Part shown: in pieces, positions 51,964-59,693 of the stretch | Position numbering within the stretch: position 1 is the stretch's first letter | Layout of the letters: every line of letters starts with the position of its first letter | DNA from: JAIBJN01 sp963839745 | GTDB taxonomy: Bacteria > Actinomycetota > Thermoleophilia > Gaiellales > Gaiellaceae | Reading direction: 5' to 3' | Assembly: GCA_963839745.1 (NCBI GenBank) | Contig: CAWIWC010000014.1 | Location: forward strand, 62,001 to 126,000 | DNA length: 64,000 nt | Made by a program: the position numbers and the translations under genes | The notes under the pieces: model-generated | What the model saw: the letters and a program-made list of their open reading frames with translations, nothing else | Told to the model about the DNA's origin: nothing | Database searches by the model: none

Positions 51964-52979
51964 CGGCCCGGCGCCACCCCTCGGCCGTCGCGCTGCTCAT
52001 GCGACTCGATCGCCGCCAGGACGACGCCCAGCGCGGCCAGCCCTTCTGCGGCCCCGGTCTCGGGCACCGCCTCGCCGCGCACGCAGCGGGCGAGCTCGTC
52101 CAGCTCATCGACGAGGACGTCGCGGGCCTCGAACGAGACTTCACTGGCACCCTCGGCGGTCGTCAGCCGGAGGGTGGTCGCGCCGTCGACGAGCTCGACG
52201 CGTGGCCAGACCGCCATGTCCGTGACGAAGTCGAGCACGCCATCCGTGCCGAGCAGGCGGACAGAGAAGGTCTTCGGCGAGACGTAGCTCGAGGAGACGA
52301 GCGAGCGGGCGCCGGACTCGTGCTCGACGAGGGCGATCCCGAGGTCGTCGATCTCCGCGTCGGTGACGAGGCGGGCGAAGGATCCCTGCACCCGAGCGGC
52401 CGGCCCGAGCCAGTGGAGCAGCGTGTCCACGTGGTGGACGCCGAGTTGCAGAAGCGGTCCGCCGGGACAGGTCTCACGGCGGTAGCGCCACATGTGCGGC
52501 TTCAGGGTCCCGGGGAGCGAGAAGTTCGCCTCGGCGAGGACGACCCGCCCGAGCGCGCCCTCGCGCACCAGACGTTCGGCGGCCCTGGCGGAGCCGAGCC
52601 GGCGCAGGCCGTGACCGACCTGCAGCGTGACCCCTGCGGCCTCGCAGGCGGAGGCCATGGCCCGACCGTCCTCGAGCGTGTCCGCGATCGGCTTCTCGAC
52701 GAAGACGTGCTTCCCGCGCTCGGCACAGGCGACCGCCTGCTCGCGGTGCGCGAAGTTGGGCGTCACGAGCAGCACCGCCTCGACGCGTGGGTCCTCGATC
52801 GCCGCCTCGAACGACGGCGCCGCCTCGCACCCGCATTCGAGCGCGAAGGCCTGCCGCTTCTCGTCGTCGCGGCTGAAGCACGTGACGAGGGCGAGCGAGG
52901 GCGTCCGCGCGACGGCGGCGGCCACGCGCCCTCCGAACATCCCCGTGCCGACGAGCGCGACGCCGACGGGCGAGCTCAC
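51960..52979 (-). CDS. Gfo/Idh/MocA-family NAD(P)-dependent oxidoreductase
   Basis: 339 residues from GTG 52979. The Rossmann start GVALVGTGMFGGRVAAAVA and the EKPIADTLEDGRAM motif (conserved EKP) identify the family. The C-terminal half has the HHVDTLLHWLG segment. Family members oxidise hydroxyl groups of sugars, inositols and others. Overlaps both neighbours by 4 bp, so it belongs to the operon 59,693-48,534 (interrupted by the divergent selenoprotein locus). Confidence 0.88.
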   Translation of the reverse strand: MSSPVGVALVGTGMFGGRVAAAVARTPSLALVTCFSRDDEKRQAFALECGCEAAPSFEAAIEDPRVEAVLLVTPNFAHREQAVACAERGKHVFVEKPIADTLEDGRAMASACEAAGVTLQVGHGLRRLGSARAAERLVREGALGRVVLAEANFSLPGTLKPHMWRYRRETCPGGPLLQLGVHHVDTLLHWLGPAARVQGSFARLVTDAEIDDLGIALVEHESGARSLVSSSYVSPKTFSVRLLGTDGVLDFVTDMAVWPRVELVDGATTLRLTTAEGASEVSFEARDVLVDELDELARCVRGEAVPETGAAEGLAALGVVLAAIESHEQRDGRGVAPGR

Positions 52980-54181
52980 CGTGTCGCGACCAGCGGCTCG
53001 AACGGCACCGAGTGCAGCGACTCGGCCCCCTCGGCCCTGACGATCGTGAGCTGACCGAGCTGGAGGCCCATGCGCTCGTCGGGGGTGATCGGGTTCGGCT
53101 GGACGACGATCGCCATCCCCTCCTCGAACGTGCGGCCGTCGGGCGCCGGGTTGGCATCGTCCCACGGCCACCACTGCACGCAGGAGCGGTCGATGATCGG
53201 GGGCATGATGTCGACGCCGTAGCCGTGCACGAGGTCGTCGTAGATGGCGTACCCGGCCTCGCCGATCATCGAGCTCGCGCGGATGACCTCGGCCTCGGTC
53301 GTCCCAGGCTTGAGCATCTCGACGATCGTCTCGTAGGACTCCAGCGCGACGTCGAACATCCGCTGCCACTCCTCGGTCGGCTCGGCCTCGACGAAGACCG
53401 GCCGCTGGATCTGGCCCGTGTAACCCCAGTACGAGGCGCTGAACTCCGTGATGATCACGTCGCCCGCGGAGATGCGGCGGTGCGACGGGTTCTGCGCGGG
53501 CAGGCAGCCGTTCGGGTCGTCCATCGCCATCGAGCGCAGGAACATGATCCGCGGCATCCCGCCCTCGGGGCGGTAGGCGGTCTCGGCCAGCGCGACCAGC
53601 TCGACGTCGCTCATGCCCGGCTTCGCGCCCTCGGCGAGGGCGATCATCGCCTTGTCCGTGAGCTCGGCGGCCTTCCGGAGCCACCCGACCTCCTCCTCGG
53701 ACTTGATCAGCCGCAGACGCGCGTACGGGAGGGTGACGTCGACGAGCTCGAGGCCGGGCAGCTTCTCGCGCAGCAGGGCATGGTGCGCGTACGGCATGCC
53801 CATGGAGAAGGTGGCGTTTACGCCCACGAGCCCGATCCGGCCCGCGGTCACGCCGATCGCCTCCAGTCGCGCGGCCACGCGCTCGGCCGGCGAGTATCCG
53901 CCCCACTCGATGATGGGGACGTCGCTGACCTCCCGCGCGTTGGGCACATGGTTCGTCAGACCGGTGTAGAGCGCGGTCTCGTGACCCTCGTCCAGCGGGA
54001 CGACGAGGTAGCAGTGATGCAGGTCGAGGTGGTTCGAGAGCCAGAACGGGTTGGCCATGTTGGCCCGGTTCGTCCCCGAGTTCCCGAACACCACGAGCGC
54101 CGAGAGCTCGTGCTCGCGCATGAGGTCGCGCGCGAGCCCGTAGCGGCGGTCCATCTCGGCGCCGGAGAACCTATCCCACAT
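52976..54181 (-). CDS. Creatinase/M24-family protein with substituted metal ligands
   Basis: 401 residues. Two-domain M24 architecture: creatinase-like N-terminal domain (MANPFWLSNHLDLHHCYLVVP, in parts) and a pita-bread C-terminal domain with LRLIKSEEEVGWLRKAAELTDKAM and VHGYGVDIMPP. In metallopeptidases five residues bind two metals (Asp, Asp, His, Glu, Glu). Here the matching positions read E (TEFSA), Q (TGQIQR), H (VHGYG), Q (VVQPNP) and G/Q (LQLGQLT), so only His is kept. Creatinase lost its metals in the same way. It is likely a metal-independent hydrolase of unknown substrate. Confidence 0.82.
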   Translation of the reverse strand: MWDRFSGAEMDRRYGLARDLMREHELSALVVFGNSGTNRANMANPFWLSNHLDLHHCYLVVPLDEGHETALYTGLTNHVPNAREVSDVPIIEWGGYSPAERVAARLEAIGVTAGRIGLVGVNATFSMGMPYAHHALLREKLPGLELVDVTLPYARLRLIKSEEEVGWLRKAAELTDKAMIALAEGAKPGMSDVELVALAETAYRPEGGMPRIMFLRSMAMDDPNGCLPAQNPSHRRISAGDVIITEFSASYWGYTGQIQRPVFVEAEPTEEWQRMFDVALESYETIVEMLKPGTTEAEVIRASSMIGEAGYAIYDDLVHGYGVDIMPPIIDRSCVQWWPWDDANPAPDGRTFEEGMAIVVQPNPITPDERMGLQLGQLTIVRAEGAESLHSVPFEPLVATR

Positions 54182-55232
54182 CGGCGAGCTCCTTCCTGAG
54201 CCAGTCCGCCACGAGCGGCCGGTACTTGAACGGAATGTTGTTGCAGACGTGGTTGCCCTCGTCGTAGAGGACGAAGCGCGTGTTCGGCGCCTCGTCGGCG
54301 ATCCGCTTTGTCTGCTCCCACGGGATGATCCCGTCGAGCTTCCCGGTGATCATCAGGCCCGGGCAGCGCACGTCGGCGATCACGGGCCCCAGGTCGAGCT
54401 CGAACGCCTTCTCGCGGGCCTCCTCGGGGCTCTCCGCGCCGGAGTGGTGCTCGAACGTCTCGCGCGTGAGGCCGGGGAGCCCCTCCCAGCACTCCCCGAA
54501 GTTGAACGCTCCGCTGACGCCGGCCACGGCTTTCACACGCGGCTCCAGCCCAGCGCGGGGCGCGTAGTACCCGCCGAGGCTGACGCCGGCCGCGCCCACG
54601 CGGTCGTGGTCGAGGTCGCCGCGCGAAGCCAGGGCGTCGAGCGCAGCGGCGACACCGGCCTCGTAGTCCCCGCGGATGCTCGTGGCGAAGCCGCTCTCGC
54701 CCTGACCAGGCCCGTCGAAGGAGAACGTCGCCATCCCGCGGTCGAGGAAGACGTTCTCCCAGAGGAAGAACTCCTCCTTCGTCGAGTCGAGGCCCGGCAG
54801 GAGCAACACCAGCGGCGGGCGGTCGACGCCCGCCGGACGGCGGAGGTTTCCGACGAGCGGCCCGTCCTCGAAGGGGACGTCCACGCGCTCCGCGCCCGGG
54901 TCGAGATGGGCGTGCGCCCTGTAGAGGCAGTCGGCTGCGAGCCGCGTCGTCTCGTGGTTCCGCTCGATGTCGACGACCCAGACGAACTTGGCGAAGTGGT
55001 AGCAGACCGCTGCGGCGACGAACGCCTCGCCGGCGGTGAGCGCGCTCCCCTCCGCCTCGGCCTCCTCCGCCCGGGCCCGATGGCCGTCGCCGGTCTCCAC
55101 CCAGGCGTCCAGCCAGCCGTCCCAGGTCTCGATCTGCGCCGTCGTGCGGTTGAAGTCGTCGAGGTAGACGCCGTTCGCCACGAAGCGCGGCGCCCAGTTG
55201 GAGATCGCGGCCTCGACCCTGGGGTCAGGCAC
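54171..55232 (-). CDS. Alpha/beta hydrolase (2,6-dihydroxypseudooxynicotine hydrolase-like)
   Basis: 353 residues from GTG 55232. A helical N-terminal cap (about 1-135, ETTRLAADCLYRAH) is followed by a hydrolase core with oxyanion region LLLPGLDSTKEEFFLWEN, nucleophile elbow GVSLGGYY (Ser), the Asp in GKLDGIIPW and the His in EGNHVCNN. This cap-plus-core layout is that of C-C-bond hydrolases such as 2,6-dihydroxypseudooxynicotine hydrolase. Overlaps the FAD gene by 8 bp and the M24 gene by 11 bp. Confidence 0.85.
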   Translation of the reverse strand: MPDPRVEAAISNWAPRFVANGVYLDDFNRTTAQIETWDGWLDAWVETGDGHRARAEEAEAEGSALTAGEAFVAAAVCYHFAKFVWVVDIERNHETTRLAADCLYRAHAHLDPGAERVDVPFEDGPLVGNLRRPAGVDRPPLVLLLPGLDSTKEEFFLWENVFLDRGMATFSFDGPGQGESGFATSIRGDYEAGVAAALDALASRGDLDHDRVGAAGVSLGGYYAPRAGLEPRVKAVAGVSGAFNFGECWEGLPGLTRETFEHHSGAESPEEAREKAFELDLGPVIADVRCPGLMITGKLDGIIPWEQTKRIADEAPNTRFVLYDEGNHVCNNIPFKYRPLVADWLRKELADVG

Positions 55233-56772
55233 CGGCGACCACCACCTCCAGGGACGTGCCCAGGTCCTCGAGCAGCACCATGGCCGAGTTGCGGCCCGGC
55301 GCCGCGCTGACCGAGCCGCCGGGGTGCGTCGTGCCGCCGGTGAGGTAGAGGCCGTCGATCGGCGAGCGCGGGGCGAAGCGCAGCCCGCCGGACTGCGCCG
55401 GCCCCATGTCCCCGCCGTGGCAGGTCCCATGCCAGTTGTGGGCGTTCATGCGCTCGAGATCGACCGGGCTCTTCACCACGCGCGCGAGGATCGTCTCCTC
55501 GGTCATGTTGGGAGCGAAGCGGCGCAGCTGGTCAAGGTTGCGCTCGGCGACGTCCTCCTTGACCTCCTCCCAGCGCTCGGACCCGCCGTCCGCGAGCGCG
55601 TACGGGTGGAAGCCGATGACCTTGAGCGCGTGCTGCCCTTCGGGCGCGCGGCCCGGATCGGCTACCGAGCCGCAGACGACGAGGAGCGGTGGATCGTCGT
55701 CGGCGAGCAGGCCGCGCTCGACGTCGTTGCCCACCCGGAGCAGGCGGTCGACCGAGGGGGCAACCCCCGACGCGACCGGCGTCACCGGGCCCGAGTGTCC
55801 GGCGAAGGTGGGCGCCTCCGTCGTGGCGTAGTGGGTCGGGAAGAGCGTGATCCCCTCGCGCCAGCGCTCGACGCCGAAGAGGAACTCCTCACCCCAGGCC
55901 TCGGCGGGAGCCATCTCGGCCAGATGCTTGACGTGCACGGTCGAGAGGACGGCCTTGCGCGCGCGGTGCGTCTCGCCGTCGTCGGTCTCGACGCCGACGC
56001 AGCGCCCGTCCTCGAGAACAAGCCCCGTGACCTGCTTCCCTGTCAGGACCGTGCCGCCGTGATCCTCGATCAGACGCGCGAGGGCGAGCGGGAGTGCCGC
56101 GGAACCACCCCTCGGCAGCGTCCAGCTGTGCTGCTGGCGGCCGTAGGTGAGCGAATAGGCGAGCGGCCCCGTGCCCGGCCGGTCTGCCGGCTGCACGGTC
56201 ATGAACGCCATCCAGAGCATGAAGGCCTGCGAGTGCCAGTCCTCGAACTCGGTGCGGACGACGTCCCAGGCGCTCATCGCGATGCGGCGGCGCCACGTCG
56301 CGCCGAGAGCCTCGTCGGGGCGGGGCGCGCGGCCGTACGGGTTGTTCCGGTAGGCGCCGAACGCGCCCTTCGCCGCGTCATAGTCGGCGATCAGCCGGCG
56401 GTAGGCGTCGGCGTCCCGGCCCGAGAAGCGCGCGAACTCCTCGCACGTCCGGTCGAGGTCGCGCCACTGGGTCAGGGACTCGCCGTCGCCGAAGACGACG
56501 TGCACGACGGGATCCGGGTGGAGGTACTCGAGGCCGTAGTCCTCGGCGAGGCGGAGCTCCTTGATCGCAGGGCTCGCCTGGATGAGGTTGTGGGCGGTCG
56601 AGCACGAGTCGTGGTGGAAGCCGGGGAGCGTGAGCTCCTCGGTGGCGGTGTTGCCGCCGACCACCGGCCGCGTCTCGAGGACGAGCACCTCGAAGCCCGC
56701 CTTGGCGAGATAGGCGGCCGAGACGAGGCTGTTGTGACCCGCCCCGGCGACGACGACGTCGACAGTGCTCAT
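55225..56772 (-). CDS. FAD-dependent oxidoreductase (phytoene-dehydrogenase/amine-oxidase-like)
   Basis: 515 residues. The FAD-binding start DVVVAGAGHNSLVSAAYLAKAGFEVLVLETRPVVGGN (in parts) and the C-terminal GLYLTGGTTHPGGSVSAAPGRNSA are typical of the phytoene-desaturase-like (CrtI/NAD(P)-FAD) family, often oxidising ring or amine substrates. The start codon lies in the 3' arm of an 11-bp hairpin (56767-56795). First gene of the operon reading leftward; the divergent selenoprotein starts 170 bp away. Confidence 0.87.
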   Translation of the reverse strand: MSTVDVVVAGAGHNSLVSAAYLAKAGFEVLVLETRPVVGGNTATEELTLPGFHHDSCSTAHNLIQASPAIKELRLAEDYGLEYLHPDPVVHVVFGDGESLTQWRDLDRTCEEFARFSGRDADAYRRLIADYDAAKGAFGAYRNNPYGRAPRPDEALGATWRRRIAMSAWDVVRTEFEDWHSQAFMLWMAFMTVQPADRPGTGPLAYSLTYGRQQHSWTLPRGGSAALPLALARLIEDHGGTVLTGKQVTGLVLEDGRCVGVETDDGETHRARKAVLSTVHVKHLAEMAPAEAWGEEFLFGVERWREGITLFPTHYATTEAPTFAGHSGPVTPVASGVAPSVDRLLRVGNDVERGLLADDDPPLLVVCGSVADPGRAPEGQHALKVIGFHPYALADGGSERWEEVKEDVAERNLDQLRRFAPNMTEETILARVVKSPVDLERMNAHNWHGTCHGGDMGPAQSGGLRFAPRSPIDGLYLTGGTTHPGGSVSAAPGRNSAMVLLEDLGTSLEVVVAGA

Positions 56773-56795
56773 CGGCCGGCCCTCGGCCGATGAGC
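56767..56795 (-). promoter_or_regulatory. Perfect 11-bp palindrome including the start codon of the FAD gene
   Basis: GCTCATCGGCC at 56767-56777 pairs with GGCCGATGAGC at 56785-56795, loop 7 nt. In the minus-strand mRNA the start codon AUG (56772-56770) lies in the 3' arm, so folding would hide it. It may equally be a DNA operator near the transcription start. No Shine-Dalgarno is evident. Confidence 0.4.
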
Positions 56796-56808
56796 GTGGG
56801 GAGGGTGT

Positions 56809-56880
56809 GTGAGGGAACCGGGAGGTTCCTTCACTGCATCAAAGAAGGGGGCACGTGGGGGAAACATGGTTTCCCCCACG
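56809..56880. repeat. Two palindromic hairpins related to those near 24.6 kb
   Basis: 56809-56834 pairs GTGAGGGAACC with GGTTCCTTCAC (10 of 11, loop GGGA). 56854-56880 is a perfect 12-bp stem CGTGGGGGAAAC/GTTTCCCCCACG with loop ATG. Core sequence and stem/loop size resemble 24585-24611. No coding potential is seen in 56,773-56,941. Confidence 0.55.
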
Positions 56881-56922
56881 AGAGCGAGCCGAAGGCAAGC
56901 GATGCTCATTTCACCTCCGTTG

Positions 56923-56928
56923 TATGAT
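56923..56928 (+). promoter_or_regulatory. -10-like element before the selenoprotein gene
   Basis: TATGAT lies 13 nt before ATG 56942. A transcript starting about 7 nt downstream would have a leader of about 7 nt and no Shine-Dalgarno. The -35 region is not clear. Confidence 0.42.
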
Positions 56929-56941
56929 TGTCGGACCAGGC

Positions 56942-57520
56942 ATGGCACGCATCGCCTACGTCGACCCGGCCTCTCTGACCGACCCGGAGCTGGTCGAGGA
57001 GCTGGAGCGCTCGCGCCGCTACGGGACGCCGCGGCCGGAGACGCAGGCCATCCGCTCCCGCGTCCCGAACGTCGCCAAGGGCTTCTCGCGCGCGTGGAAC
57101 GCGATCTTCCGGGAGGGGATCGTCGAGCACCCACTCAAGGAGCTCTGCCGGGTCTACGTCTCGAAGACGATCGACTGCCACTACTGAGGCTCGCAACGGT
57201 CTCTCCGGGGCGGAGAGCAAGGGCTGACCGAGGCGGACTACGACGAGCTCCTCGACTTCGAGCGCTCCGACCGCTTCAGCGAGCGGCAGAAGGCGGCCCT
57301 CCTCTACACGAGCATGCTCGTCTGGAACCCGGAGGGCGTCGACGACGCGCTGTGGGAGCGCCTCCGCGGGCACTTCTCCGAGGAGGAGATCGTCGAGCTC
57401 GGCTCCTTCGTCTGCCTCACCTTCGGGCAGCAGCGCGTGATCAAGACCTGGGACGTCGGCCACGGCGAGCTCCTCGCCGACACCACGGTCGGGCTCGCTC
57501 CCGAAGAGGCGGCCCGCTAG
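56942..57520 (+). CDS. Carboxymuconolactone decarboxylase/AhpD-like selenoprotein with in-frame TGA (CxxU)
   Basis: 192 residues if TGA at 57185-57187 (codon 82) is read as selenocysteine. The frame is continuous on both sides: upstream ELCRVYVSKTIDCHY, then TGA, then GSQRS and GLTEADYDELLDFE, to TAG 57518. The expected CMD/AhpD sequence here is C-x-x-C followed by a Q/R/H-containing helix, so the TGA occupies the second redox Cys, giving C-H-Y-Sec. AhpD-like CxxC proteins reduce peroxiredoxins or other partners; Sec at this position would raise reactivity. A SECIS-like hairpin follows. No sel genes are in the window. A TGC-to-TGA sequencing error or a nonsense mutation are the alternatives. 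Confidence 0.8.
57185..57217 (+). promoter_or_regulatory. Candidate bacterial SECIS element with its TGA
   Basis: The TGA (57185-57187) is followed 13 nt later by a perfect 7-bp stem CTCTCCG/CGGAGAG (57201-57207 and 57211-57217) with loop GGG (or a 6-bp stem with loop GGGGC). The loop begins 20 nt past the TGA and has G in its first two positions. Both agree with the known rules for bacterial SECIS: apical loop 16-37 nt from UGA, G in the first two loop bases. It lies wholly inside the coding region, as bacterial SECIS elements do. Confidence 0.6.
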
Positions 57521-57901
57521 ATGGCCCACGTTCCCGGCAGCGCCGACGAGATCCGCGCCCGCGTGCCGGCCGTCCTCGAGTCCTACGCGTTCATCCGCGA
57601 CAACGTCCTCCTGGACGGCCCAGCCGACCGGGAGCTCAAGCAGCTCTGCTTCCGCTTCCTCGCCGGTGAGATCGAGCCCTCTGGCTACGAGGGGCGCGAG
57701 CGCGCGGCGCTCGACTGGGCGTACGCGATCGCCTGGGACTCGGACAAGGCCGACGACGCGCTCTGGGAGCGGCTGCACTCGCTCTTCAGCGAGGAGGAGC
57801 TCGTCGACCTCGGATGCGCGATCGGGTTCGAGATGGGCCAGCAGCACTTCGTGCGGACGCTCGGCGTGACGCCCGAGCTGCCTCACGCCGACTCCTCCTG
57901 A
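57521..57901 (+). CDS. Second CMD/AhpD-like protein lacking the CxxC motif
   Basis: 126 residues, starting with ATG directly after the TAG of the selenoprotein gene (no gap). Its core (LKQLCFRFLAG, later YEGRERAALDWAYAIAWDSDKADDALWERL, then FSEEELVDLGCAIGFEMGQQHFVRT) aligns with the C-terminal half of the preceding protein (WNPEGVDDALWERLRGHFSEEEIVELG). It has no CxxC or CxxU and is therefore not an AhpD-type redox enzyme by itself. The two probably form a heteromer. Its 3' end overlaps the convergent amidohydrolase by 19 bp. Confidence 0.82.
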   Translation: MAHVPGSADEIRARVPAVLESYAFIRDNVLLDGPADRELKQLCFRFLAGEIEPSGYEGRERAALDWAYAIAWDSDKADDALWERLHSLFSEEELVDLGCAIGFEMGQQHFVRTLGVTPELPHADSS

Positions 57902-58803
57902 CCGAGTAGCCGGAGCGCGTTCCCGCCCAGGATCGCCGCCTCGTCCTCGGGGTCGAGGCCCAGCTCCCGCACGGGCTCGGCCGGCCGCTCGAGGCCCATG
58001 TCGAAGGGGTAGTCGGAGCCGAGGAGCACCCGCTCGGCGCCGACGAACTCGATCGCGGCCCGCAGGAGCGTCGGGTCGTGGGTGACCGTGTCGAGGTAGA
58101 AGCGGCGGATCGAGTCGACCGGGGACTCCGTCAGGCGCGAGCGCGCGTCCGGCTGGAAGGTGTGCGAATGGCGCAGGCGCCCGCGCAGCGAGAGGATCGC
58201 GCCGCCGGCATGCGCGAGCAGGATGCGCAGCTCCGGGTGCCGCTCCAGCACGCCGGCCATGACGAGATGTGCGGCCGTGATGGTGGTCTCCAGCGGGTTG
58301 CCGGCCGTGTTCCAGAGGTAGTAGTCGTTGAGCGCCTCAATCCCGAAGCCGCGAGTGGTCGGGTGGACGAAGACCACGGCGCCGGTTTCCTCGGCCGCCG
58401 CCCAGAAGTCCGCGAAGCGGTCGTGGCCGAGGTAGTGGCCGTCGACGCTGGCCGCGACCTCGACGCCCGAGAAGCGACCGTCCTGCATCAGCTCGACCAG
58501 CTCGTCCGGGCGCTCGAGGTCGACCGTGCCCAGGACTGAGACCCGGGGGCCGACCAGCGCGGCGAGGCCCTCGTTCTGGCGTGCGGTCTCGCGCCCGACG
58601 AGGTTCACCCACGGGCAGAGCACGACCCGGTCGACGCCGGATCGGTCCTGCTCCTCGAGGATCTTGTCCAGGTCGACGAACTCGCGCACCGCCGCTCGGA
58701 TCGCCTTCCCGTCCAGCTCGACGACCTGCCCGCGGTCGTCCCAGCGCACCTCGGCGCCGAGCCCGGGGACGATCACGTGGGCGTGCGCGTCGACGACGGT
58801 CAT
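57883..58803 (-). CDS. TIM-barrel amidohydrolase (amidohydrolase 2/ACMSD-like)
   Basis: 306 residues from ATG 58803. Metal-binding HxH in VDAHAHVIVP at the N-terminus, VFVHPTTRG and LLAHAGGAIL with ligand His residues, and the late GSDYPFDMG Asp. This is the family of aminocarboxymuconate-semialdehyde decarboxylase and related ring-cleavage product decarboxylases or hydrolases. The match to catabolic neighbours (molybdenum hydroxylase, CMD proteins) suggests aromatic or N-heterocycle degradation. Overlaps the DMT transporter gene by 4 bp. Confidence 0.87.
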   Translation of the reverse strand: MTVVDAHAHVIVPGLGAEVRWDDRGQVVELDGKAIRAAVREFVDLDKILEEQDRSGVDRVVLCPWVNLVGRETARQNEGLAALVGPRVSVLGTVDLERPDELVELMQDGRFSGVEVAASVDGHYLGHDRFADFWAAAEETGAVVFVHPTTRGFGIEALNDYYLWNTAGNPLETTITAAHLVMAGVLERHPELRILLAHAGGAILSLRGRLRHSHTFQPDARSRLTESPVDSIRRFYLDTVTHDPTLLRAAIEFVGAERVLLGSDYPFDMGLERPAEPVRELGLDPEDEAAILGGNALRLLGQEESA

Positions 58804-59693
58804 GAGAGGAACACCAGGAGCAGCCCGCCGACGACCACGAGGCCGGCGCCGAGCCAGATCTGAAGCGTCACGCGCTCGACGTGCCTGCCCATGAGCATGG
58901 GCGAGAGCAGGAGCACGACCGGCACGGACAGGAGCCCGAGCGCGAGGACGACGGCGATGCTCGTGTAGTCGAGCGAGGCCCACCGCGCCCAGACGGAGAG
59001 GCCGACCATGACCCCGGCCACGAGCTTGAACGCGAGCGACGCGCGCGAGCCGAGCGCCGGGCCCTCGACCGACGGGCGCAGCGGCAGCGCGACCGCGTAC
59101 AGGACGACCGCGGCGACCATGCCGAGAGTGAGCCCGAGGAGCGGCGAGGGCAGGCCCTCCAGTCCCTCCTTGATCAGGATCGGGCTCACCGCCCAGGCCA
59201 GCGCGGTCGCGAGCCCCGGCAGCGCGTCGCGCCAGGAGATCCCCCAGCCCTGGCCCGCCTCGGAGACGCGCTCGAGCGAGACGACGAGCGCGCCGGCCGT
59301 CACGAGCGCGACACCCAGCCAGACCACGGCCGCGGGCACCTCCTGGAGGACGAGCACGGCGATCGCGGCGCCGAACACGGGCGTCGTGGCGAGCAGCGGG
59401 CTCGAGCGCGCGGCCCCGATCCGCATCTGGCTCATGTTCAGGAACGTCCACCCGAGCGAGAAGTGGATGACGCCGGCGAGCGAGAAGTAGAAGAGCGAGA
59501 GCGCCGTCGCGTCGCCGAGCAGGCCGATGTCCTCGGTCGTCAGACTGGCGATGAGCAGGACGCCGAGCGCCGTCACGAGCTGGAGGAACGTCGCCAGGTA
59601 GGCGTCACTCATCCCACCCACGGCGCGCCTGTTCAGCGTCTGGAAGACGCCGAACCCGAGCCCCGCCGCTGCGGCAAGCGCGGGCCCGGTCAC
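58800..59693 (-). CDS. EamA/DMT-superfamily transporter
   Basis: 297 residues from GTG 59693. About ten membrane helices in two halves, each with the EamA pattern (PALAAAAGLGFGVFQTLNRRAVGG; ALPGLATALAWAVSPILIKEGLEG). Likely a metabolite exporter or importer. Directly downstream of livF with GTGA overlap, so part of the transport operon. Confidence 0.85.
   Translation of the reverse strand: MTGPALAAAAGLGFGVFQTLNRRAVGGMSDAYLATFLQLVTALGVLLIASLTTEDIGLLGDATALSLFYFSLAGVIHFSLGWTFLNMSQMRIGAARSSPLLATTPVFGAAIAVLVLQEVPAAVVWLGVALVTAGALVVSLERVSEAGQGWGISWRDALPGLATALAWAVSPILIKEGLEGLPSPLLGLTLGMVAAVVLYAVALPLRPSVEGPALGSRASLAFKLVAGVMVGLSVWARWASLDYTSIAVVLALGLLSVPVVLLLSPMLMGRHVERVTLQIWLGAGLVVVGGLLLVFLS

Noticed and set aside
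57188..57520. Treating the region after the TGA as a separate gene starting at ATG 57314.
   Set aside because: The frame is continuous with the upstream part, the protein similarity begins directly after the TGA, and no Shine-Dalgarno precedes 57314.
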